From assembly GCA_964019165.1 (NCBI GenBank), contig OZ025270.1:9776450-9840449 (forward strand): a stretch of DNA of 64,000 nt, written 5' to 3'. Position 1 is the stretch's first letter; each line of letters starts with the position of its first letter. Below are positions 1 through 26,400 of this stretch, piece after piece. Made by a program: the position numbers and the translations under genes. Below the pieces are notes generated by a model. The model saw nothing but the letters and a program-made list of their open reading frames with translations. It made no database searches and was not told where the DNA came from. This DNA is from Mastigias papua. Its lineage: Eukaryota; Cnidaria; Scyphozoa; Rhizostomeae; Mastigiidae.

Positions 1-120
1 GTATAAGGCATAACTCAAAATGCTATATTTCAATCAAGCATATAAAGCATGAAACAATGGATATCATTAATAAATAACATTTGTACTGACAAAGAATGAA
101 AATGGAAGCAAAAGATTGTC

Positions 121-670
<550 letters not shown>

Positions 671-868
671 ATACATAAATACATATATTTATAGATATAT
701 AAAGTAGAATATCTCTCACCTGATTAAGGAACTGTGAGCCTGAGAAGCCGTTTAAGGTGATATCCTAAAAAAGACCGTCCTTCAGCTCAAATAACTTTTT
801 GTATCAAAAGGCTTTATGAAGGGTGTATAACTAATCAATATTTGAAAAGTATATATAAAATTTTGAAC

Positions 869-3800
869 CTTAACAGCATGCTCAACTTTTTCATAAGAGC
901 CAGAATAGCACGTTTGTATCAAAGATGATATGAATTTTGTAGGAATTGCCTGTGGATGAAAGGAAACTGCAGTAAGAGCAAAGAGACAAACAAGGATAAA
1001 ACATGAATTAGATAAATACAAGATAAAGTTAAGAAGCACTAAATAAATGACAATGCAGGTGGTAGGTAAATATTCCAAGGTGTTCGTTCTGCAGACAGTT
1101 GCTCATTATCCTTGATTTTTATTTTTTAAAAAAGGATTGAATCACTATCTCAGCAATTTATCCAAATTCTAGACATCTACATAATCAAATAAGCAAGCAT
1201 GTGAACAGATATCGAAAATTACACTTGTGTCAAAAAATGCAAGATTCCAAGCAAAACTAATGCAATACTAAGTTTGTTTTAGTGCAAAGTTTGTTTAAGT
1301 CTTAGATTGTGGGTGACAAATCAGACATATGTTGTCTATTATAGCTTGGAATCACCCAAATATTTCTCTCCAAGGTGTTATTTTAAAGACCTGGTCAAAC
1401 GATCCAACATTTCACCCAACATTTCATCCAACATTTCATGTTTTTTTCCATGATGTTGAACGAAGGGGTGGTCAAACGATCAAACATTTCACTGAACATT
1501 TGAAAAGAATAGAATGTTGGATGAAATGTTGGTTTGTTTTTGATCCCCAGCAGATTCCATCCAACATCGCTGAACACAATGCTGGATGACTGAACATGGT
1601 GTCAAATAATCCAACATTTTACTGAACATAGGTGTACAGTGAATGTTGGGTTTTTAATCAATGTCTAAGGCAACCGTAATGGACAACATTAATTTGTTCT
1701 ACCCCAGCGATTTCCATTACATCTTCTGCGGTGATTTCTGCTTCCCCTTTCAATCTTGATGCACTTTGCAGGAATGTTATCGCCTATAAGGTAAAGGTGA
1801 CTATCAGTTACTAACTACCAAACTATTCAAATCTATGGCTAACTATATTTATATTCTAAAACCAATTTTACAAATTGTATATGAATATAATATTTCCAAA
1901 AAGCAAAAATGGAATGCTTTTGAAAAACGGCTAAGACTAATGGCAACCTCTCTGCTTAGTACGAAATGAAAAGAAAACGAGATAAGGATGATGGAAGAGG
2001 AGAAAATTCAATAAGATGACTGTGATGATAACTCATTGACGAGTCGAGTTTGAATATAAGGCGTTAGCTCCAATATTCGAAAGAGAGCTACCAAATAATA
2101 CGTAAACGAATAGGTAAGTAAGAAACAAGTAAGCAGGTAAGTCACATAACAGCGTCCTATGCATCTAATCCAGTTTAGATATCTAAAGACAAGTGAGTCG
2201 GTCTCAATTCCTGAGGCAAAACCAATGATGATAAACACTACAAGAAATATCATAGCAAATTTTGAATCAAGACACTGACATTAAGCTGAAACAATAAAAG
2301 GGACTTGCTGAGAATCCAAGAATTCAAAAAGCGAGCGAGTGAGTGAGTGAGTGAGTGAGTGAGTGAGTGAGTGAGTGAGTGAGTGAGTGAGTGAGTGAGT
2401 GAGTAATGAGTAAGCAACAGGAGTATATTGCACCTGAGCATTCCACCCTAACAGTTGGCTAGTATTTACCTGTTCATTTGCCCACCAGAGTTATGTTTGG
2501 TAATGCCCTAGCTTGCCCACCTGGGGCCATTGCGCAGTTATTCGATAATTCTCGGAATGAGAAAAATAAGAAAAAAGGGGTGATATTTCCTATTAATCTT
2601 TAATGGTCTTGAGACATTGCAATTAAAATTAACACAACTAAGTAGGCTAAAGTTAGACTCAGTCAACATTGAGAAACGATCAGTTGTTAGTAGTTTCGAT
2701 CCGCTTCTAGAGTCATCATTAGTAATAGTAGAAACGAAAAACATATAAAACTAAATACACTCTTTTTATTTTATAAGAACCAGTAAAAATGAGGTGCAGG
2801 CTGGCTGTTCTTAATTTTTCCGAAATTTTGAAGCTGAATTGTTCTTAATCTGTTCTTAAATTTTTGGGGTGTAAGCAATATAAACATTCGATAATACACA
2901 AGAGAACAATGGATGTTTATGACACAGGTGTTATTTTCAATAACATTAGCCGAAGACAAAAGATATACATTCTTACAGATGTATCATCCTTGCTAAAAGT
3001 CTTGGTGCACTTACGGCTTGTTTTACACACTGATGATTTGGGTGTTTCGAGGACTGTAGCAAACATTGTTGAGCTTAAAAAGTTTTATATCAGTTTCAAA
3101 TCATTTTACGACAGTGCTTTAGCTTCAGCTTGTTCTTAATTTGCTCATATTTTTCCATAAATTTTGAGGCCCATGTTCTTATAAAATTGTTCTTATAAAA
3201 AACAAACAATGAGCTACCAGAAATTTCGTATCAAATTTATATTCTGAGGTCGAAAACTCCGAGCCTTTTCGAAAAAAAAAGAACAATTGCTATCAATCAG
3301 GTACAAGAAGTTCAATGAAAACACGAAAGTTCTCTTGCCTTTCGCATGTCTCCTTCCGATAAGTCAATCAAATCATCAAGGGCCTAGAAGAATGACAATA
3401 GGTTATAATAGCCACTGATAATAGCCTACAAAATATATAATTAATATGGTAGATCTTTGGATAGATGCTTTCGAATACATACAAAGAGCTCTACAAGTAA
3501 ATTGCTAACGAAGCTTGAAGTGCCGTGGATACAATTTATTATGCTCCTCTCTGTATTTGTATATTGTATTGATTTCCCGCATCATTGTACTAATATTCTG
3601 TAATGCACTGTATCATATCTTTGTAATTCAGTTGTTTATTTGTTGTAGAATTTATGGATTGTATATAGTGAGTCCAAATCATATAGACTGTAAAGAACTG
3701 AATGGAACTCATCAGACGACCCTACAATCTATTGCACACGACCTTATACATACGATCGATGAACCCCTTACTTTTCATCTCATGTAAACATTGCAATGCA

Positions 3801-6800
3801 AATACTTAAATATTAACATACTGTAATCCTAACTTGAAAAAAGAGGACAGAGCGTAAAACTTCTCATCTGTCACTGATTGTTCAAAGATTCGATAATTAT
3901 GGGATATGATCTAGACTGCTCAAGGTCTCAAAAGTCTGAAAGCGGGGAGTAGCTATGAATGAAATCTGCTCATAAAGTTGCATCATGGCTCTAAAATTCC
4001 TTAAAGTATCTAAAAACACTAGGATTGCAATAGAAAGTAGCACTCACTTCATCACTGATTAGCACATTCTCGTTTTCACACACTAGCTGCAGTCTTGACT
4101 TGATGATTGGATGTGAAAGTGGTTTGAAACGGAATTTTGAACACCTTGATGTGATCGGTTCTATGATTCTATGGGCAAAGAATAAAGATTATATCAAGAG
4201 TGACGACAGGATGTGCCTCTACTAATACTTACATGGCAACAGTAAGTTTGCTCATTGAACAAGATGTTATTGATCCCATTAGTAAAGTTCCTGCAGTCTA
4301 CAAAGCAGAGGTGGAAAAAGTATCGAAGCCTGGGGACCTAGTACCCAGAGGTTTTTTGGCTAGAAACATTTGCAAAGATTTCACAGAAAACTCTTGACCC
4401 GTATAGATAAGTATGAAACAATAACGACATAATTCAAGTTAGCTAATGATAAAAACTCATCAAATCTCTTGACTTGAAATTGTATTAGATACTAGTCACA
4501 CAACAGTTAATCTATAGATAAATAGATAGATAGAAAAACAACGGATAAACTGTAAGAGAGCTCCCTTAGAAATTTTGCAGAAATGTTAAACTAGGTACTT
4601 AGGTTACCAAAAAGAGAAAACACTGTTTCCACCTCTGCTACAAAGCTACTGGTTACAGGTACAATAATTTCCCTTTCGAAAATGTAGCAAATTCAAAGGA
4701 TGCTTCCACTGGAATTCCCAAAATGAAGAATGATAACCAATGATCACGAATGCAAATGTCCAAAACTATATGAGGAAATGTAGCCCATTTTCCTGACATG
4801 TGGAATTTAAATTGGGCAAAAGATTTAAAATTGTGCTTGTCAAATACAAATGACACAACCAAATGCAAATGATACTAATGATGATAAAAGTAAAGTAAAA
4901 ATAATAAATAACAAAAATTGAATCAATCAACAAGAATTAAGAATTTCCACAACTCTTACACAAAATGCTCAGAATGGCAAAAAGGTAAGAACAGAGAAAA
5001 ATAGTCTACTGCAGGAAATGTAATACAGTGTGAAATCTCAAAATTCAAGTAAACATTTGAAATAAGAACAATGTCACTTCACTGTTGCCAAGAGATAGTT
5101 CCATTTGAAGAGCAGAGTAAGAAAATGAGATCAGGTTAATATATGTTGAAGGTCAGCCACCCTTTACATAATGCCAATTTTGCCACATTAGAGACCCTCC
5201 CTCCTCTCCTGAAGCACACTATAAGATATTCCTCAACCTCATCCTGCCATTTCATAACAAATTGAGCTACCTCCTTCCCTTCATACTTTTTTGCTACTTT
5301 CTTTGTCAGTCATATGAGCATGCAAAATCTACTTTCAGTCTGCTGTGGGATGAAAAGAGGTACAGAGGGTCCAAAAGAAAGAGGTATGTGTATACCTCTC
5401 CAGCCATTAGATCCACCAGCTCAACTGTGAACCCTTCAGTTGTTTGGATTTTATTGCTTTTACTCCACCTGCACATTGATTTTCTTTATGCTTGTGATAT
5501 AGTTTTTCAACTGATATATAAGAAACTGTTTAATCTAATACCTTTGCTTCCATTTGAGGTACTGGTATCTCATTTTAACAAATTCTGTTCTTAGGGTATA
5601 CACTAGAGGACACTACACATTAACTATATTCAGTCCACAGTGGCTCTAATGTGCCAATAGCAGGGGTACTGTATATATTTACTGGCTGACCAGGCACTTC
5701 AAAACAATCAAGATCAACTTCATCACATCAAAGTAATTCTGGCTCATTAATTGAAATTGATTTACCTGAAAACTCTCCTGCTTTATGCAATGATGCAGTG
5801 TAAAACCCTTAGAACTGGCTGTTCTGTAATGCTTCATAACAGATCAAGGCACCCCTCCTCCTAGAGGCATTATGTAGTCAGCGAATGACCACTTTTGCCA
5901 TATGTAACAATAATAAATGCATTCTGTGTTTTGGTTAAAATTAAATGACTAACACAAACCTGCTCACATAGTTACATATCAGGCAAAACCTTGTTGTCTT
6001 TGACTGTTTTTCCATTGTTCGTCTGAGAGATGCCTGATATTTTAGACAAAAGATGAGAATACATACAAAACATATTGCATCATTTTGTCTACTACATTAA
6101 CAATTTACAATATATACTTACTAATTCACTATACCTAACACTACCCTACTACAGAAAAGATACTATTTCTTTGAAGCATTTCTTTGAAAGTATAGAAACA
6201 GAACACTACTGTGTGAATGAAACAGCTTGTCAAAGCAGTCCTAAAATAAAGAGCACCCCCAGAAAAATATTCACTGATTTAAGGTTTAACCTTCCATGCA
6301 TTGTTATGGATCAGCACCCAGAGATATCAACTACTCTCTGCAATCTTCTTAATCATTCAAAAAGTGCATGTGTATGTGTGTGTATGAGTCTGTGTATGTG
6401 TGCTTGTGTAGTGTATGCAAGTTTGTGTGTCTGTGTATGAGCAAGTGTTTAAGTGAACATATCATGCTTCTTTCTCACCTGAGCATGTGTTGTCATTGAA
6501 TCAGCTTCATCCAAAATCACAATCTTAAAAGGAGGACATGGTGTGCCACTAAAACATGAGAACAAAACAGTACAAAGCATGGTAAAAACTAGAGTAAGAC
6601 TAAAATTGTCCTGCATGATAGAATGACTATCTAAAAGTAAAATTAAAGAAGTTCTAACTTACTCTGCTTTTGCATTTGAAACAGCCTGCATAGAGAATGT
6701 CTTCACCTTCTCACGAACCACCTAAAAAGATATAACATTATTACATATTGAATTTATGCAGGAAAAGGTCTTTTAAATCAAACAGGGATTACAAACAAAT

Positions 6801-9357
6801 GTGATACTCTGCATTATAGAAATTATTTGAGTTCAGGAAATAGTATGTAAAGGAATATGTTTTGTGGGGTATAGAATAAAATCTTAAAAATGCTTGGAGA
6901 CAAATAATATCTAAGGAGAAAAATATTGTTGATCAAATTAAAGTTGGCATCGGCATCAACTGACCAGGACCAAATGGTTGAAAAATCTTTTGATGTACCT
7001 ATGTTTAGTGCTTTGTAAGAGCATAGCACTTCTAGTATAAATCATGCATTAGAAAAATATTGGCTACACTAAAATTCTTGTTCCATATACTCATTGCATA
7101 TATATCTAATGACTAGCATCAAAGACCCTATAACAATAATTATTGATTTACAAAGCATCATGATTTACATTATATTCCTCGATTTCTCAAAGGCCTTTGA
7201 CAAAGTTTCACATAGAAAACTTTTACAGAAATTAAATAGCTACGGTTTTAGAGGTCAGAGCCATTCTTGGATAAGAAGTTTCTTAACGTCTAGAACTCAA
7301 GCAGTCGTTATGGATGGTGACAGGTCCTTCCCTTGTGAAGTCCTCTCTGGAGTTCCCCAGGGGACAGTTCTTGTCCCATCCTCTGTTTGATATACATTAA
7401 CGATATTTTAGATGTTTTACAATCCAATATTAACCTATTCGCTGATGATTGTGCTTTATATCGAACAATAGAAACAGAAGAAGATAATAAAATATTACAG
7501 GATGATTTAAATTTGCTACATAATTGGGGATACGGTGGAATATGGATCTTAATGTCTCAAAATGCTTTTCAATGATGGTTACCCTGAATAGAAATGTTAT
7601 TCATTGTAACTACCATATAAACGGGGTTCCAGTTCAAAACGTAGATTCATACAAATATCTCGGGGTTCACATTACTTCTAAAATACAGTGGAATAAAACA
7701 GTAGATCATATGATAGGTAAGGCAAATAAAACTCTAGGGCTGCTCAAAAGGAATTTCTCATCCTGCTCGAGTCATATCAAAGAGAGATTGTATTTGTCAC
7801 TGGTTCGTCCCCACCTCGAGTATTCTTGCGAAGTTTGGTCACCAAGCACCGAAGAATTAAAGCATAGGGTGGAAATGGTTCAAAGGCATGCAGCCCGCTT
7901 TGTAAAAAACGACTACCGTCAAACATCTAGTGTCACTGCCATGCTTAAGGAGCTTAAGTGGGATACTTTAGAATCGAGAAGGACACTTTTCCAATTGAAA
8001 TTCATTCATAAAATGTTCACCAGTCAAGTGGCTCTAAACCCTTTTGACTATTTTGAAAGAAACACTTACAGTAGTTTAAGAAATTCCCATTCGAAAAAAC
8101 TCACATTAAAGTTTGCTCATGTAAATGTTGTTAAAAACTCTTTCTTTTACTCTATTGTACCGTTATGGAATAGTCTGCCAACCAATGTTATTGAGCAAGT
8201 GAATTCAGATGTCTTCTTTGATTTATGCAAAACACATATCTCAGCGAATTAACGTTGTGTTACAACATTTGTATCGGCCATTGTGTCGTTAAATGTATAT
8301 ATATGATGATGATGGATGATCATTGAATTCAATGTAATGCAACTTTGAAATTAATCACTGATGTAAATTATTATGAAAGTGGCTTTGAAAGCATCCTGCC
8401 CTGAAAGCAATGCTAAATGGAGAACATAATGTAAGATCAACATTGAACAGTTCTAGCAAGTTGGTACAAGAATTGAAATTTCAAAATACTACGACAACCC
8501 CATGACCTGGCTAACAAAAGAAAAGATGGATATCTACCAAAAAGACCTAATGCAGGCATGGGGGGCTTAGGGGGCTGGGGGCTTTAGTCCCCTGCCTTTT
8601 GCCAGCAAGTGATTTTTCTAGCCTTTATTGAACAATTTATTGCTTGTAGCCCATCACTTTTTAAGTGTAGTCCCCCACTTTTTATTTGACAGTGCCATAC
8701 CTCTAATGGCTCTTAGTATGAAATAAATTACTGTACCTGAATTCCTCTCTCATCTGAAGCATTCAACTCAAGGACACGGCTTTTATAACCATCAAGGCTA
8801 TACAAGAAAATAAAACTACAATAAGTCAAGAAAAAATGATAATATAACTAGTTACAAAAATAAATAAATAAATTTGCAAAAACATCTATTTGCATAAACC
8901 AATAAAGGACCAAACAATTGCAATTATAAATAGCAATAATTACCCAAACAATTGCTTAGCAACTGCTAATATTGTTGATGTTTTGCCAGTTCCAGGTGGT
9001 CCATAAAAGAGAAAATGTGGGAATTCATTGGTGGATATAGTTTTTTGAAGGACAGACACCACCTCTTCTTGAGATGCAACGTCCATCACCGTTTTTGGCC
9101 GACTGAAAGAAAAAGACAGTATAATGTAAAACTTCCCTTACCATCAAGGTATAGCCTTTTATTTGCATAGAATGATAATTAGCTTTTGTCTTTCTAACAT
9201 CTTTTCCAATAAGTAATCCAGTATGGAGAGTATGGCAAGTGACAGAAACTTACTATTTTTCAACCCATGGTATTACTCTACGACTTGGTGATTTGCCACT
9301 TGGTCCTGCTTGAGGAAGTCTCGAACTGTCGCCTTTTTTCTTTGCAAAGAAATCCAT
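869..9357 (-). CDS. RFC4: Replication factor C subunit 4 (RFC4), 3' end outside the window
   Basis: Small AAA+ subunit of the nuclear clamp loader that opens PCNA and loads it on primed DNA. Exons read on the minus strand: 9357-9254, 9102-8944, 8797-8737, 6721-6663, 6548-6479, 6033-5960, 4168-4048, 3383-3339, 1783-1703 and 949-869; phases agree at every junction. Visible motifs: start [16 protein letters not shown], Walker [20 protein letters not shown], Walker [10 protein letters not shown], the [12 protein letters not shown] segment and the sensor-type [12 protein letters not shown]. This matches RFC4 rather than RFC2, RFC3 or RFC5. About 285 residues are present, and the family is usually near 360, so the last collar-domain exons lie left of the window apart from a doubtful one at 432-460. 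The intron after exon 8 uses a GC donor. Intron 3 carries a LINE fragment at 7094-8325. The gene is divergent from BCD1. The exon structure is read from sequence; the function follows from the family. Confidence 0.93.
1350..1665. repeat. Inverted-repeat-rich element built on CCAACATT motifs
   Basis: The segment holds many copies of CCAACATT(T)CA and its reverse complement, for example ccaacatttcatccaacatt near 1407-1440 and aatgttggatgaaatgttgg near 1510-1532. Both strands therefore encode similar Asn-Pro-Thr-Phe-His strings. This looks like a short non-autonomous DNA element inside an RFC4 intron. I could not define exact ends or a target duplication. Confidence 0.5.
2332..2405. repeat. (GAGT)n tetranucleotide microsatellite
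   Basis: About 18 near-perfect GAGT units. The rest of 1784-3338, an RFC4 intron, shows no gene that I recognise. Confidence 0.97.
4169..5959. other. RFC4 intron 6, no recognisable gene
   Basis: A 1.8-kb intron on the RFC4 strand. Short ORFs occur on both strands, including one of 65 codons at 4200-4397 plus, but none shows a family signature. Confidence 0.6.
7094..8325 (+). mobile_element. 5'-truncated LINE (CR1/Jockey-like) reverse transcriptase fragment
   Basis: Remains of a non-LTR retrotransposon inserted antisense in RFC4 intron 3. Reverse-transcriptase motifs are in order: [13 protein letters not shown] (7160-7210), SGVPQGTVL (7348-7375), FADDC (7438-7455), SYKYLGVHI (7648-7675) and the C-terminal thumb region ending THISAN at 8252. 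The reading frame is broken near 7387 and 7524-7575, and the N-terminal and endonuclease parts are missing, so the copy is dead. It ends in a short (ATG)n tail at about 8300-8325, as expected for CR1/L2-type elements. Confidence 0.85.
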
Positions 9358-9572
9358 TTTGTATTTCAACCTCTGTCGTAAAACTCTTCTCTGTATCCCG
9401 GTAGCAAACACTGATCAGTGATAGCAAATGGGTTTTCGCGCCTTATAGCCTCTTCTTGGAGACGAGATTTGCAATTTTGTAGTCATGCTTGCGGAACAAC
9501 ATGAACTACAGAAAACTGGAGTAGAAAAGTGTAAACCATCACGAGTCTGAAGATCGGAGACAATTGATTAAA
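9358..9572. promoter_or_regulatory. Bidirectional promoter between RFC4 and BCD1
   Basis: Only 215 bp separate the two divergent start codons. The segment includes the consensus E2F site, a CACTGATCAGTG palindrome at 9409-9420, and on the BCD1 side a possible short upstream ORF (ATG at 9484, stop at 9549). No obvious TATA box serves either gene. A shared promoter is inferred from spacing. Confidence 0.7.
9433..9442 (+). promoter_or_regulatory. Consensus E2F site TTTTCGCGCC
   Basis: An exact match to the E2F consensus TTTSGCGC, 76 bp before the RFC4 start and 131 bp before the BCD1 start. RFC subunits are classic S-phase genes in animals, so the position makes sense. Binding is not shown by sequence alone. 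Confidence 0.6.
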
Positions 9573-21544
<11,972 letters not shown>

Positions 21545-23425
21545 ATCGAAAGATTTCGACAGCAAACAGGAGTGTACATTTTGCTGCGCAATTTCTTCGA
21601 AATGTTTACTTTTCAGACGGTGTTTAGTTGCTGTAATGAGTCTCAAGTTTGTTAGCTGTTGAAACTCCTAATTTGTGTAGCAAAGGGAAATTAGGCAATA
21701 CATTAATACGAGGTCGGTAGTTCTGGGTGTTCAATGGAGCGCAGCCCCTTGACTACACCGTAGGAGCTTTTGGACGCTTAGTCCCCTTTGACTTCAAGTT
21801 TTTTTAACGTTTACTTAACATTTTCATGTTTGCTCAACATTTGCCAACTCATTTTAACATTTTGCTTTGACGACTGTAACAATGAAATGCAAATGCATCA
21901 GAATTTAGTACAAATTCAGCGAAATATCGAGAAATGAATTGGGTTAATTTTGCATGATGCCAAAGAGTTTTATTCATACAGAGAATTCTGTTCTGGAGTC
22001 CCTCCCAGTTTAGCACAATACTGCCGAGTAATACCCTGGAGAATGTTAAAAGAAAATAAAGCATGCGCCTTCGAGGGAAACTCTTCAATCATGCGATGAC
22101 GTGCTTTCACAACATAGCAAAAATTACATAACGTAACAGACGATTTGCATCTAGTCTGAAATGGTAGCAAATATTAAATACAAATTTAGGCACCCATTAA
22201 GTACAAATTCAAATATTAACAAATATAAAATAATACAATTGGGATTTCTAAATTTACAACGAGAAATTAGTACACATTTCTTTACCGATACCGTTTTATT
22301 TACCACGATTTTGGAGTCTATGGGTTTTCATTTCAGTGGAATGAGAATATACTTTGAAGTAAAGCCTAGGAACTAAAGTTGTGTTGTATATGTTGCTGTA
22401 TGAGAACCAAGAGTCAAACTCTTCGGGTAATGACCATTATGACGTTTGTTGTCATCGAGGCAGAATCATGGAATTGCTTTACAACAGTCAGTTTTTCTTC
22501 ACTATTACACGAAAGAACGGGAACATTCTTTAGCCAAATGAAAAGCTCTTTCGTTCAAAAAGTGAAGTTTTGCAATACCAATAGAATATTCGCTTTTTTA
22601 ATTTTTTGTCCATTTCTTTCTATCAAAATTGATCGTAGTCTTTTTCTCTCAATACCATCTGTTTGCATCGGTATTATGTAGTTTGAGTGGTAAGCTGTTC
22701 AGCTTTCTTTCAGACAAGCATATGACTATACCAGGTCTTCATGTGTAGCATTATTTATTATTTTTGTATTACTGTCAAATATCAACGGCTAGTATCTGCA
22801 TCTTGTTATATGTAGTTTGATACAGTAAGATAATTAAGTAACTTGTTATGTATCAATTTCGCTGATAGCGCAGTCACGTCTGTGTTTCATTTGCTCCATC
22901 TGCTATGCTGACTGCTTTCAATCAAATAATATAACAAATGTATTTTCAAAACATGGTACCGCTTTTTCGTGCTGTAGTGACGTGTACTTTTATGCAAACC
23001 TCGGTCATAATTCATGATGGAGCGAGATAGCCAGATGTTACACACGAGTGAGTCCCTCTGTCTCCCCTGTCTCGGCTACCGAATACGCTACACATGAACA
23101 TTCCAAAGGATACAGTCACATCGACAGAATCACTAACAAGAGTTAAAGTGCACTGATACAGGAGCATTGAAGAGCCCCTTTATTATTATTCTATAAGCTA
23201 TCTCAAAAGTAGAACTTATCTCTTCTACACATTACAGAAACAATACTTTGTTTCCATATGCCCATTTCTTTTTAGCATACAAAACCTACCCTTTACTAAA
23301 GGGCTACAAACCTTCAAAGGTCATTCTAATGCAATGAAACCGTCCTAAGTCTACATTCATAATTTATAAACCATGTACAATAATTTACCCTGTATATATT
23401 ATTTACAGCTATTCGGAGATTTCAT
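21545..23425. other. Convergent intergenic region between BCD1 and the IkB-like gene
   Basis: It holds the 3' flanks of both genes. A minus-strand AATAAA at 23184-23179 could serve the IkB-like gene, about 240 bp past its stop. No clear poly(A) signal was seen for BCD1. Small ORFs at 21970-22170 and 22379-22681 have no family signature. Confidence 0.55.
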
Positions 23426-26400
23426 TTACGTTTGTTTCGCAGACTTTGCTTTCTGTCTGTTTCGTCGTTCTTTTTTCATCGCCTTCTCAAGAATCTGTTT
23501 TATCTGAAGAAAAATAAGCAGCGAATATTTAGGACAGAGCCAATTGTGCAATTAATCAATGGATTGGACGTATTTTTTTAGTACGTAATGCCGGAGGAAG
23601 CTCCCGAGATCTATAACAACCTCATAACAAAGGCAGAAAGAGAAAGGTTAAGTAGAAGGGGAGATGGGATTATGTTTGTTGATTTTAGACTTACAAAAAG
23701 ACAAACTGGAGGTTTCGGGGAAAGAAAAGGAAAATAAAACGTGCTATAGTTTACAAATGGGCGAGTGGCCAAATGGTTAGAGCGTTTGACTGCTGAGCAA
23801 AACATCGCTGATTCGAGCCGAACCCTCGGATCATTGTTGGGATGTTCTCCCACTGTCCAACCAGCAGCAAATGGGTACCTGGTGGCAACACTGGGGAAGT
23901 TAAAGGCGGCGAGGAAAGGAACTGGCAACCCTAACTCACTCTGCCGGCGGCTCAGGTAAATGTCCCTCTAACGAACACTCCCCCAACGTACGGAATCGTA
24001 CATGGGGCTCACCCTTACTTTTACCTTTATAGTTTACAAGCTCTTGGAATGAATGATGATTTGTGGGATAGGGTTCTTGGATGAGGTAGCAAAACGTGGA
24101 AAAGGAGGTGTAAGTGGGTAGAATTTCAGATGGTTGGAACACCTCTCAGTGGATCAGGAATAATGTTCCAAGTTTTCCTTGGATTAGGAATAGTATCGAC
24201 AACATATGGAAATATCTGCGACCAAACAAAGATGAGAAAAGAAAACTGGAGAGATATGGTAAGGATAGCTTTGGACTGGACTAAGTCAAGAAGACAGAAA
24301 GATGATGTAGAAGTACCATTCCAGACACGGCTGCAGTACTGTACAGCATTAATCTATTACGTTCCTTTGAATTGGGAATAAAAATAACTCGACTGGTTGA
24401 AATATTTGAAATGATTCCTAGGCATTACACTGCCGTATATCACGCTAGAGTCATCAATGCACACCTTTGAATCAATTTTGCTCGTCATGGACAATGACTA
24501 ACTGTCTAATTCCAAGTCACTCTCATACAGAGTTCCAAAAGATGCTCTGCCTAGCACGGAGGACTCCCGAGTCATTTCTTTTATTTTTGCACCCAAAATT
24601 GTCAGCAATATTAAAAATCTTGTCGAAAGTACCCCCTCATTGGGCGGCTAGTTCTAGCCATACTTAATATGACGTAATGCAATAGGTAGAGAAGGCTAGT
24701 ACATAAGCTCAATCAGTGCAACAAAAAATGCTTCGGATTTTTCGTGCGATATTAATACACCCAATGCTAGTCGAATGCGCTATGCTGCAATGTAATGGGA
24801 TACATCGTATAATTCTACTCTAGCTTAATGTATCCTGTTATGATGACACAAAGAGAAGGAAAAACAACACTGAATTGCCCAAATACCTCATCATTTGATG
24901 CTAACTCCTTCGCAGTTTCCGAATCCGAAGTTTTTGCATATATATTTGCACCCTTTTTAATCAATTCCCGTACTAGTGCTGTATTGCCCGCTTGAGCAGC
25001 AAGATGCAAAGGACAAATCCCCGAAAATGAGGCTACGTTTGGATCAGCTCCTTTGGTAATTAAGAAACTTGCCAAATCATACTGTTGGTTTTCAAGCGCC
25101 ATGCACAAGCTGGATATGCCTGTTTTTCTATGCTAAAAAAATCAAAGCATTGCAGTTACTACGCATAAACCACTCTAGGCCCATGGGAATATTATGATTT
25201 AAAAGAAGGTTTACCCCGACCAAACCCTGATGAGCGCAGAATACGTTCATCTCTAAAGGGATCATCCATAAAGTACGTACGCCCAATATACATGGATACA
25301 TGGCTCGATAGCTTACCCTAAGTTTTTTCCATGTATCCATCAACCTAAAATTTAAATTTTCTCTTCATATCTATACATTGTAAGTAACTAATTTTATGTT
25401 GAAAAAATTTGAGTTTAGTTCTTTAGTTTAGTTCTTCATCACATTTTTAACTAACTCACCCACCCTGTACGCGCGAGTACGCTTCTTACTTACTCTTGCT
25501 CATTTTTAGTAATATTTTTTCACAAAATGAGGAAAACATGGATCAAGTTCTTATTGTTGAAGCGTTTGCATTGTACGTATGCTTTGACCTTTACCAACCC
25601 ACTTACCCTGTAGGCGTGAGTACGCTTTCGGCTCTACCCACCCACCAACCCTCAGAGCATACGTACTTTCTGGACGGCCCAAAATCCAAACTTTATGGCT
25701 TCAAACCCTAGCAAAGACTGTAACAAGAATTTATGCATACAGTGTCGCTACACAAAGACTCAAAATGAGTAAGATTAATTACATAGAAAAGATGGAAAGG
25801 ACGATCTGGAGACAGGCCTCTAATAGGATAAATATGTGAGTAAAAATGGTATGTACACGCAGGTTTTTATATTGTCACAGTGAAGACTTACTGTAATGTT
25901 GATATCACACTTCATACCGAGAAGAAGACGAACAGTACTTTCGTTTCCGGATTGGACTGATCGTGACATGGCAATATGCAAGGGCGCTTCTCCTGAAATA
26001 AAATTCTGTTGATGAGAAAACTCAGGATAAAGTTTATATAGTGTTTACACATCAACCTATAGCGATGCTACCAGATGTTTACTTTGTCTTGATGTTGTAT
26101 TTAACTTGAAACAAAAACAACAAGAGAAGAAGCAGTTGAAAACAAGAGGATAAAAGTTGAAAGAAAACACAGAGGTGCATGCACTCCCAAATAAAGAAAA
26201 ATAGTCAAAAAGTGCAAAAATAGTTTACAAAGAACAAAAGAGATATAGTTCATAGGCTTATTGTTGCGTTGGATAAATCAGTGATAAGGTTTATCGTAAT
26301 CTTAAAGCTTGATCCAGATGCTCTCATAAAATACTATTTACAATATGGTTACAAACAGTGAAGCAACCAATTCAAATAGAGAGACCAATGGTAGGAGCCG

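Noticed and set aside
23757..23835. Functional tRNA gene
   Set aside because: Boxes A and B are present but the acceptor stem does not pair, and the segment continues into a SINE body with its own target duplication.
24130..24381. 83-codon plus-strand ORF
   Set aside because: Antisense inside an intron of the IkB-like gene with no recognisable domain.
25128..25343. 71-codon minus-strand ORF as an extra exon of the IkB-like gene
   Set aside because: Flanking exons 25992-25892 and 25132-24887 join in phase without it, and it does not extend the ankyrin pattern.
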